Notes under the pieces: generated by a model | What the model was told of the DNA's origin: nothing | Databases searched by the model: none | What the model saw: only the letters and a program-made list of their open reading frames with translations | Position numbers and translations under genes: made by a program | Source of the DNA: Gemmatimonadota bacterium | GTDB lineage: Bacteria > Latescibacterota > UBA2968 | Reading direction: 5' to 3' | Assembly: GCA_009838845.1 (NCBI GenBank) | Contig: VXRD01000170.1 | Coordinates: forward strand, 90,995 to 154,994 | DNA: 64,000 nucleotides | Shown here: one piece after another, positions 27,995 to 34,843 of the stretch | How the letters are laid out: each line of letters starts with the position of its first letter | Numbering within the stretch: position 1 is the first letter of the stretch

Positions 27995-30253
27995 CTATTT
28001 GATGATTACAAATGAACCGAACCGCATCTCCCCCTGAGATGAGCCCACAAGAGACTCTACAGAGTAGAAGTAGATGCCTGACTGTACTTCCGGCCTCGCG
28101 AAGGATCGCGGCGCCTGATTCCATTCTGCCTCTCCCAGGGGCGAATCGTGATTGATCGTCCAGATCAGGTCTCCAGATGGAGAATAGATCTTGATCTGGG
28201 CCTTTCTGGGGATATTTGTAAATCGAATCTTTCTGGATCCCGGATACCTGTGTGTGCCATCATCCCGATAGGGATTGGGCACAACCAGGATTTCATCGCC
28301 GAAATTGTCTTTGGTATCCGTTGCGGGGATCTTCAGACTGGTGAAGACCTGCATCCGCTGCTCAGGCGAGGAATGCCCGCTTTCCATGCCACTCTGGACA
28401 TTCTGCCGCACCTTGTCGGGCAGGTTGGCAAGCGTCTTGGTACCGTCGTTATTGGTCCAGGATGAATGCCCGGAATCGACCGAGCGGACCGAGTACCAGT
28501 AGTTGAAGCCGGGAGCGGAAGTCTCATCCTCGAAGGAATAGATGCCGCCACTCAAATGCGCGGCATCTCCCACGGGAATCTCTTTCAGCAACTTGTAAGG
28601 CCCCGCTTCCTTGGTCTCTGTACGATAGACCCGGTAGGCTCTTACGTCGGCCTGGCCATAGTCTGGATCCAACGCGCGATCGGCATCATCTGGCCATGTG
28701 AGGAGAACCTGCCCACGTTCGCTATTTCCCACTGAAAATCGCACATCCGGAGGCGGGTCGGGCAGATCGTAGCCGCTATCGTAGGCGAATTGAGCACGGC
28801 GCACATGATCCACGAGGGCCTCCCTGCCCAGTGAAACCTCGTCTTGATTGCCCGTTTGCGCCCATTCGATGATGCCCGTACCCTTGGCGTCGGCAGCTGT
28901 TCCCCCGGCAAAAACCGCCACGATTTTCACTTTTTCACCAGGACCAATATCGTATGGTCCATACGTCTGACTGTGGGCGTAATCACCGATGTCGGTGGGA
29001 TTGGATTGGAATCCCTGGTCTTCGACGAGTTTGTTCCACAGTTGCTCATCACCATCATTACTGGGATCCGGATATGTGTAGTTATTTCTGCTGAAGATTT
29101 CCCACCACTTTACCGACACCGGCTGATCCGCGACTTTTGGCGCAACGTAGTTTTCCGAATCGTTTGTAAAGGGTGGGGTATAATCCAGAGGGGCAAACCC
29201 AAAGTACTGGAAGTCTGTCAGTTCTCCATCGACTCGCGCCGTGCCTTTGAACAGTGAATGGTGACGCGCCGAAACGTAGGGTCCACCAACGTCATTCCAC
29301 AAAGTAGAAGGCGCGTCCCCGTCGTAGTGGTAGCTGAGCTTCAGGTCAGCGTATTCGGCCGGACCGTCGTAGTTAGCTGCACCGGTGTATCTGTAGAAAT
29401 CGTCCCTCAATTCGGGGAAATCGACCCACCACGCACCCGGGCTTGAAATAAAGCACCCCGCCTGAGAGATGGTCATGATGTTTACGAACGCAAAATAGAC
29501 GTCGTTGAGTTGCACGGGCATACCGGGATCCGGCTGGCCGTCTCCGTTGGCGTCTCCATTGTTGTGGAAAGTATATTCGTAAATGATGAAGTCGTCAAAG
29601 TCGGGATAGCTCCAGGAAAAGGCTTTTTGCGACACACTGATACCCGTTTTGGAGGACCAGGCCGTGATGAGAATTTCCTCACCTTGAGAATCGTCCCCGA
29701 TATACCGCCCATAGTCGTGGTTGTGGATTTCCACAGGCTCACCCACAATTGGAGGTGCTCCGGGCCAGTAGTTGGACATCGGGCTGAACCCGGTAAAGTG
29801 GGAGGCGGTCATAAATCCCAGATCTTTTTCCGGGCTATTGACAATGTCATAGACCTTTTCCCGAATATCCTCGGTTTCCTGACTCGGGCCAACTGCCGAG
29901 GTGCCGTGATCTCTTGTTAGAATCATTACACCCTCGCCCCGAGAGGTGTCGTATCGGCGTGTAAACCGCGGATACCAGTGATAGTTGACAAAGCTCCAGT
30001 ATTGCTCAAACTCGGTGGGTTCCAGCGGAATGATGGAACCCGGATATTGCATACCGGCTATATCCCTCATCACCTGTCGGTGAACCCGACCTGTGAGTCC
30101 GTTTCTGTACGTATGCCAGACCTTCCCCCGCGTCATGTGTCGGAATTTCCTCTGGAAGGGACTCGACTGCGCCCACAATTCCGAAGTTAGCAAGAGGGTC
30201 GCCAGCAATGGAAAAAGCAGAAACAAGATGCTTCTTCTTTTTATAGTAATCAT
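27995..30253 (-). CDS. Large secreted protein with FnIII-like and C-terminal sorting-type domain
   Basis: The 752-residue protein starts with a signal peptide (ILFLLFPLLATLLL, cleaved near LWAQ). The middle is unknown to me. A fibronectin type III-like domain can be read near residues 510-620 (VLLTWPDDAD, VYRTETKEAGPY, YWYSVRSVDSG). The last ~100 residues look like a type IX sorting or FlgD-like domain: VVPNPYR, IKIYSPSGDLIWTI, SGIYFYSVES and a final FVIIK. Such a tail is normally removed or anchored during export (family knowledge). It lies between the TonB receptor (14 nt upstream) and the PorV-like gene in one operon, so it is likely the cargo surface protein that works with the receptor (inference). 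Substrate unknown. Confidence 0.8.
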   Translation of the reverse strand: MITIKRRSILFLLFPLLATLLLTSELWAQSSPFQRKFRHMTRGKVWHTYRNGLTGRVHRQVMRDIAGMQYPGSIIPLEPTEFEQYWSFVNYHWYPRFTRRYDTSRGEGVMILTRDHGTSAVGPSQETEDIREKVYDIVNSPEKDLGFMTASHFTGFSPMSNYWPGAPPIVGEPVEIHNHDYGRYIGDDSQGEEILITAWSSKTGISVSQKAFSWSYPDFDDFIIYEYTFHNNGDANGDGQPDPGMPVQLNDVYFAFVNIMTISQAGCFISSPGAWWVDFPELRDDFYRYTGAANYDGPAEYADLKLSYHYDGDAPSTLWNDVGGPYVSARHHSLFKGTARVDGELTDFQYFGFAPLDYTPPFTNDSENYVAPKVADQPVSVKWWEIFSRNNYTYPDPSNDGDEQLWNKLVEDQGFQSNPTDIGDYAHSQTYGPYDIGPGEKVKIVAVFAGGTAADAKGTGIIEWAQTGNQDEVSLGREALVDHVRRAQFAYDSGYDLPDPPPDVRFSVGNSERGQVLLTWPDDADRALDPDYGQADVRAYRVYRTETKEAGPYKLLKEIPVGDAAHLSGGIYSFEDETSAPGFNYWYSVRSVDSGHSSWTNNDGTKTLANLPDKVRQNVQSGMESGHSSPEQRMQVFTSLKIPATDTKDNFGDEILVVPNPYRDDGTHRYPGSRKIRFTNIPRKAQIKIYSPSGDLIWTINHDSPLGEAEWNQAPRSFARPEVQSGIYFYSVESLVGSSQGEMRFGSFVIIK

Positions 30254-30267
30254 GTTGTCTTATCCTC

Positions 30268-33200
30268 TTAGAAGCTGAGTCTCAATCCCAAATGCACCTG
30301 CCTTGGGGAGCCCAGAAAGGCCCTGTCGTTCGGATCTCCGAAATCCCTGTAGAGCTGGTCTGTTGGTATGGGTCTTCTCAAACCCCATTGAATATAATCG
30401 AAGTTGTTTACCCGCCGATCTTTCTGGTTGAACAGATTGTATGTTTCGACGAACAACGTGGCGTCGAAGCGGTCCCTCAGGCCGTAGAACGTCTTTTGGG
30501 CATTCAAATCAACCCAGGTGCGAAGTGGCTCATTTCGTTCCTCCACGCCACCTTCTGGAAGCGAGTATTCAAACCGGCTGCCGGTCTGCATGCGATAAAT
30601 CATGTTGGCCTGAATATTCCCGAACAAACCCGCTTCGCCAACCTTTGGCCCCCAATCGCTCGGCGTTCGGTAGAGAAACGCCACGCTCCCAAATGCCGTT
30701 CTGTCCCTGCCTCGTATGCCGCCAATATTCAACTCGGAAAGAATGGGAGTGATAGCCCAGATGCCGGGTTCCTTTTCAATAGCCGCCAGAAAATGTTCAT
30801 TCGGTCCTGCCGCCCCCTTGCTGGGACCACCACCTGCCTGGATGTCGCGAAGGAGTTGATTCGCCTTGGATCCGATTTCTCGGAGCTCATCCTGGGTCAG
30901 TGGAATTGGAACCTCCTGCCCGTTTCGAATCTCATAGCCAAGCCAGTAATTTCCAGCGGCGACCCACGTTGAATCCGGGAAGAACCGGTCTCCTGCTCCC
31001 CCTGCACGCCCTCCCGATAGCCACTGCGCGTTAAAGGAAGTCTGAAACGCGAAGTTATTGCTGAATCGCTTCTGGAAACCCAGTTCAATTCCCTTGATAT
31101 CCTCATATCTGATACTCAGGTTGACACGGATCTGCTCGGTTCTCCCCGTGCCGGGATCCTGCCAGATCGTCGTCTCGCCGCCCGTTGTACCAGTAGATAA
31201 CTGATTATCTACCGTTTTGTAGTAGGCGGTTAGCGATAAAGTATAGTCCGAAACCACGTTCCAGTCGGTTCCCACTTCAAAACTGGTGGTTTTCTCGGGC
31301 GGTGTCGCCATGTTTCCAACGCCGATCTGGTTTTCCTTTCCGAGATCATTGAACCTCTCCTCGGGATCGATCTGTCCGTTGCTGTTGATGTCGATGTCGG
31401 GAAAGCTCCCCACCCAGACCTGCCGATTCATCGTCCAGAGATTCGGAAATTTGTAAAATCTCCCATAGAAAAACCGGATGGTGCTTGCAGCGGTGATGGG
31501 ATGTGAAACACCCAATCGAGGGCTGAACGCGATTTTGGCATCGGCGTCTGCCCGTGGTGCGTTTCGAAAATGTCGGAGTTTGTTGTACATAGGTGATGTT
31601 TCAAAAGATGGAACTGCGGAGCCTTTTTCTCCATTGTGGAATCCATCCAGGCGAACGCCTGCATTGACGATCATGCCGCTGAATTCCATCTTATCTTGCA
31701 AATAGAGTCCCCACTGAAAAGGGTTGATTCCCCGCTGAAAGTTTCCATCTGAAGCCCCATCTTTTGAGTAAAAGGCAACGACGCGGCGGGATTCATTTTC
31801 TCCAATCTCCCCAAATGCCCAGGCGTCGGAATAGATGAAGTCAACCCCGGCCTTGACCAGATGCCCCCTCGTGATCTGGCTGGAAATATCGAACTTGACG
31901 TTGTAACGCGCCCGCGCTGAAATTTCGTAGGCACGCACGTCGCGCGACAGGTTGAAGTACCCAGCCGCATCCCTGCGCAGGGGCTGGGTCGCTGCGGGAA
32001 TATCGCTGGTATCCTGTTTGGAAAAAGAGCGCGATATTTTGGCTTCATAGAATGTCTTTGGACTCAAGGTATGGGTCAAAGAGACGTAGATCAAACTCTC
32101 ACTATCCGTGAACCGTCCCGCAGAACTTCCTTCCGGTAGAAAGACGTTTCTCCCACCGTCTCCCAGGCCTCGGATAGCACCGGCCGTAGCGCTTCTGCCC
32201 AAACTGGTGCCGTTGTTCCACCCTTTGCTCCAATGGTAGAATCCGCCGAGCTTGAACTTTACATTGTCTGACATATTGTAATTTAGCTTGACTGTATTGC
32301 GGGTATTTCCCGGGGTGTGCGAAGAAGAGGAAGGAAACGAACGGGAGGATCGATCAAAGCGCGTGCTGACGAATAGCCCGGCGTCAGGCGTAAGTGGTCC
32401 AGATAGATTCGCCTCTATGAAATGGCCTGCTGCATCGGTATAATCGATCCGCTGGTGAATAGTTTGTCCCGTTTCGGGATCCGTCTCATTTTCCCAGGCG
32501 GCATCTCCCCACTTCAAGTTATCTCTAAACTGAGGGGCGTCGTAAACGTCGTTGCCCCAGTGTTTTTTGCCCGAAGGATCAAATTTGTACTCCAATCGTC
32601 CCGAATAGTTTTCCCCGGCCTCCCGAGTGACCAGATTGATGATACCGGCCTGGGCATTGCCATATTCTGCCTCCCATCCTCCGGTCAATATGGTGAGTTC
32701 CTGGACAGCCGATGTGTTTTGAAACTGGAAACGGTCAAATGCACCCACGCCATCGGTGGTCACAATGGGGATTCCATCTATGTAATAGGTCACATCCGCG
32801 GCACCAGTTCCGCGAATCATGTCGTTTCCCTCCGGCAAAACGCCGGGCTGTAAAGCGAGGAGTTCAGAGACGCTTCTGATGATGGGAAGTGACTCGATAT
32901 CCTCTGATCCCATGATGTATTTGCTGGTGGTTTTGTCCGGCTCCACGGGTGGACGCTCGGCAATCACAATCAGTTCTGTGGCCTGTAGAGCTATTTCCTC
33001 CAGCGCGAAATCGACCGTCGTAGTCAGGTCAACGGCGACTTTTACATCGGTTTGAGAGATCGTTCCATAGCCCACCAGAGATGCAGTCAGTGTGTGCACC
33101 CCAGGTGGTACGGTAAGAATAAAATAAATTCCATCGGCGTCTGTGGTAGCCCCCAAACGCATCCCTTTGACAACCACATTGGCTCCGGGAAGCGGTTGTC

Positions 33201-33321
33201 CCTGCGCATCTCTGACAGTACCGGAAATCTTTCCCGTAGTGGCAGCGAATGTCAAATCAGCGCCAAACAGAACCAGACTCAGCGTCATGCACCACAGGAG
33301 AATTCGTTTTGATTCTCGCAT
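30268..33321 (-). CDS. TonB-dependent outer-membrane receptor with N-terminal carboxypeptidase-regulatory-like domain
   Basis: The 1017-residue receptor has a signal peptide (to about residue 26, SLVLFGADLTFA), then a beta-sandwich domain with GKISGTVRDAQGQPLPGANVVV, the CarboxypepD_reg-like domain common in Bacteroidetes-type receptors, then a plug domain (VSELLALQPGV, YYIDGIP, ILTGGWEAEYGNAQAGIINLVT) and a long barrel ending in HLGLRLSF with the terminal Phe. No separate SusD-like gene is seen. The start ATG has a GGGGG site. It takes up a large ligand across the outer membrane using TonB energy (family knowledge). It is in the sigma-54-type operon with the small OMP 12 nt upstream and the secreted protein downstream. 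Confidence 0.92.
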   Translation of the reverse strand: MRESKRILLWCMTLSLVLFGADLTFAATTGKISGTVRDAQGQPLPGANVVVKGMRLGATTDADGIYFILTVPPGVHTLTASLVGYGTISQTDVKVAVDLTTTVDFALEEIALQATELIVIAERPPVEPDKTTSKYIMGSEDIESLPIIRSVSELLALQPGVLPEGNDMIRGTGAADVTYYIDGIPIVTTDGVGAFDRFQFQNTSAVQELTILTGGWEAEYGNAQAGIINLVTREAGENYSGRLEYKFDPSGKKHWGNDVYDAPQFRDNLKWGDAAWENETDPETGQTIHQRIDYTDAAGHFIEANLSGPLTPDAGLFVSTRFDRSSRSFPSSSSHTPGNTRNTVKLNYNMSDNVKFKLGGFYHWSKGWNNGTSLGRSATAGAIRGLGDGGRNVFLPEGSSAGRFTDSESLIYVSLTHTLSPKTFYEAKISRSFSKQDTSDIPAATQPLRRDAAGYFNLSRDVRAYEISARARYNVKFDISSQITRGHLVKAGVDFIYSDAWAFGEIGENESRRVVAFYSKDGASDGNFQRGINPFQWGLYLQDKMEFSGMIVNAGVRLDGFHNGEKGSAVPSFETSPMYNKLRHFRNAPRADADAKIAFSPRLGVSHPITAASTIRFFYGRFYKFPNLWTMNRQVWVGSFPDIDINSNGQIDPEERFNDLGKENQIGVGNMATPPEKTTSFEVGTDWNVVSDYTLSLTAYYKTVDNQLSTGTTGGETTIWQDPGTGRTEQIRVNLSIRYEDIKGIELGFQKRFSNNFAFQTSFNAQWLSGGRAGGAGDRFFPDSTWVAAGNYWLGYEIRNGQEVPIPLTQDELREIGSKANQLLRDIQAGGGPSKGAAGPNEHFLAAIEKEPGIWAITPILSELNIGGIRGRDRTAFGSVAFLYRTPSDWGPKVGEAGLFGNIQANMIYRMQTGSRFEYSLPEGGVEERNEPLRTWVDLNAQKTFYGLRDRFDATLFVETYNLFNQKDRRVNNFDYIQWGLRRPIPTDQLYRDFGDPNDRAFLGSPRQVHLGLRLSF

Positions 33322-33333
33322 ATTGTGTTCCCC

Positions 33334-34044
33334 CTAAAAGTAGGTCTTCACGCGAATGCCCAGATCCAGCGCATGGAAGGGAAATACCTGCTTCAATCCC
33401 CACGCCTCCATGGGGCGCAACTGACCTATGATAATGTGGTATCGACCACGCAAATCAAGGGCGAATCGATCGGATGTATAGAAAGCAACGCCCAGACCGA
33501 AATTGATACCGACAGTTGTTCGGACATCCCCGTCGGATTCCAGAACAATGCTGGTGTTCAACGAGTTACCCGTTTGTCCTGGAAAGATCAGCCCTGTTTC
33601 AGTAGTACGATAGTGATACATACCGCTCCCGAATGTGAAATAAGGCCGAGCCTTTTGGTCGTTGAGTTGCTTGCCAAAAAAGAAGACGCCGTTGACCAGG
33701 AAGCTGTGAAAACGCATTTTGGACTTCGCGTTGGGACTTTTGTAAGACTGAAGATCTGTGGTACCGGTAGGCGCCCACATAAACTCGGCATCCTCCAGAG
33801 TCCCACCGTCAAACCGGGCGTGGTGGTATTCGTACTCCACCTCTATCCGCGCATGGCGATGATACACAATATTGACCCCGAATTGCGGGGCCTGTGTAAA
33901 CCAGGTTCGGAGTCCCAGTACAGGCAGGTTCACGCTAATATTCCCCGCGACGCCCACTCGAGGGGTAAAGTCCTGGGCGAATGAGATTCCCCCCAGGGCC
34001 AACACGAGAACTCCGCCAAACAAAATACTTCGGAATCGAATCAT
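33334..34044 (-). CDS. Small outer-membrane beta-barrel protein
   Basis: The 236-residue protein has a signal peptide (LFGGVLVLALGGISFAQ) and alternating hydrophobic strands typical of an 8- to 10-stranded OMP: VNIVYHRHARIEVEYEYHH, PYFTFGSGMYHYRTT, and TVGINFGLGVAFYTSDRFALDLRG. This looks like the OmpA/OprF-type opacity-like barrel fold without the peptidoglycan-binding domain. The start ATG 34044 has GAGAGGAGG at 4-5 nt, and its ATG overlaps the stop of a possible 15-codon reading frame (34041-34088) as ATGA. It precedes the TonB receptor by 12 nt. Function unknown; a lipid or ligand interacting barrel is possible. Confidence 0.78.
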   Translation of the reverse strand: MIRFRSILFGGVLVLALGGISFAQDFTPRVGVAGNISVNLPVLGLRTWFTQAPQFGVNIVYHRHARIEVEYEYHHARFDGGTLEDAEFMWAPTGTTDLQSYKSPNAKSKMRFHSFLVNGVFFFGKQLNDQKARPYFTFGSGMYHYRTTETGLIFPGQTGNSLNTSIVLESDGDVRTTVGINFGLGVAFYTSDRFALDLRGRYHIIIGQLRPMEAWGLKQVFPFHALDLGIRVKTYF

Positions 34045-34088
34045 AAACGCCTCCTCTCGGATTTGGTGTAATCAGGATGAGTCCACAT
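34041..34088 (-). CDS. Possible 15-codon leader peptide linked by a hairpin-bridged ribosome site (speculative)
   Basis: A 15-codon frame starts at ATG 34088 and ends TGA overlapping the start of the next gene as ATGA. The stop codon of the receiver-like gene lies inside a near-perfect AAGGAGGTGAT site (34122-34132), but no start codon lies at normal spacing. A 7-bp stem (TATCGCG/CGCGATA, 34090-34123) starts at the base after this stop. If it folds, the site and the ATG at 34088 come within about four bases. Translation would couple the receiver-like protein to the barrel protein. No coding bias can be judged at this length, so chance is a real alternative. Confidence 0.2.
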   Translation of the reverse strand: MWTHPDYTKSERRRL

Positions 34089-34089
34089 C

Positions 34090-34123
34090 TATCGCGACTA
34101 TTGTAGCTATGTTAAACGCGATA
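34090..34123 (-). promoter_or_regulatory. 7-bp stem-loop just after the receiver-like gene
   Basis: Inverted repeat TATCGCG (34117-34123 on the complement) and CGCGATA (34090-34096) with a 20-nt loop. No T run follows, so not a terminator. It directly follows the receiver stop and sits between a strong ribosome site (34122-34132) and ATG 34088. It may bridge a ribosome binding site to that ATG or act on mRNA stability. Confidence 0.45.
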
Positions 34124-34525
34124 TCACCTCCTTTGTCTATGTTTACTCAAAAGGTGTCTGCTTTCTAACGCAATGGCCTGTAGCAAAAACTGGTAGAGGG
34201 TATCGTATTCGCCGGGACCGATGATACAGTAGAAAGCCCCAACTCGCCTGGCCTCTATTTCCCGCTGGATAGAATGTTTATAGGTAGCCAGGATGACGAT
34301 TATATCTGGCACTGTGGATTTGATATTTCTGATTAGATCCACTGCCTGCATATCCTGGAGACGGTCGTCTATCACGGCAATTTCTACAGGAGTACTCACA
34401 ATCATATCCAGACATGCCTGCCCGGAACGCACTTGAGTCTGTTCCACAGGTTCGCCAGACAGAAGATTTTTCACGTCCCAGACCAACTGGGAATCTTCGG
34501 AGACAATCAAGATGCGTCTGTCCAA
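34124..34525 (-). CDS. Stand-alone, degenerate response-regulator receiver protein
   Basis: The 133-residue protein has the receiver pattern: RILIVSED (Glu10, Asp11 acidic pair), VIDDRLQDM with the phospho-acceptor position at Asp53, and ILATY (Thr81). The Lys that normally precedes Pro in the last motif is Gly103 (CIIGP), so phosphorylation may be reduced or absent. It has no output domain. It starts at TTG 34525, with GAGGG 7 nt upstream; no ATG is available at the start of the conserved fold. A sigma-54 promoter sits 126 bp upstream. It may be the separated regulatory part for the AAA+ activator at 34844, which lacks an N-terminal input domain (inference). Its last codons hold a ribosome-site-like AAGGAGGTGAT. 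Confidence 0.72.
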   Translation of the reverse strand: MDRRILIVSEDSQLVWDVKNLLSGEPVEQTQVRSGQACLDMIVSTPVEIAVIDDRLQDMQAVDLIRNIKSTVPDIIVILATYKHSIQREIEARRVGAFYCIIGPGEYDTLYQFLLQAIALESRHLLSKHRQRR

Positions 34526-34843
34526 CGTATATCCCTCGTGGCAATCGGGACAGAAATTGAGGCAGTGGATTTGGCAGGGATTGAGTGTGATTTTAAGGTA
34601 GCTGAATCAATTCATGAAAATTTATTTCATTTCGTCTAATATGATACATAAGCAAAAAAAGTGCCAGTCGACTAAAAAAATGAAAATCAGATTGTCTGGC
34701 ACAATTAGACTATTATTTTATATGTATTTATGTGAATGAAATTGAATGGAGAGTTCCTGCAGGGCCCGGGAATTCCAGTTTGGTGAGAAACATCTGGTAC
34801 GTTCCCTCAGGATACAGTTGTTTCGAAAGGAAGCACTGAAGGA
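34526..34843. other. 318-bp intergenic region with sigma-54 promoter and AT-rich upstream part
   Basis: No reading frame with support. From the activator side it holds a PstI/ApaI/SmaI/EcoRI-like palindrome cluster at 34756-34775, an AT-rich tract (about 34700-34745), the inverted repeat GTGCCAG/CTGGCAC, and the -24/-12 promoter at 34651-34666. Enhancer sites for the AAA+ activator are expected in the AT-rich part, but I could not define one. Confidence 0.6.
34651..34666 (-). promoter_or_regulatory. Sigma-54 (-24/-12) promoter
   Basis: On the - strand the sequence TGGCAC-TTTTT-TTGCT matches the sigma-54 consensus TGGCAC-N5-TTGCW at every position. It points to the receiver gene 126 bp downstream and so probably drives the operon 34525-26990. 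It lies downstream, same strand, of a sigma-54 activator gene. A 7-bp inverted repeat, GTGCCAG (34661-34667) and CTGGCAC (34696-34702), overlaps the -24 element. Confidence 0.8.

Noticed and set aside
34697..34712. Second TGGCAC on the + strand as another sigma-54 promoter
   Set aside because: No TTGC at the -12 position and no + strand gene downstream.
34756..34775. Cloning-site-like cluster of CCTGCAGG, GGGCCC, CCCGGG and GAATTC
   Set aside because: It looks like a vector polylinker, but flanking sequence is continuous with the genome style and no vector sequence follows. Probably chance overlap of palindromes; reads could confirm.
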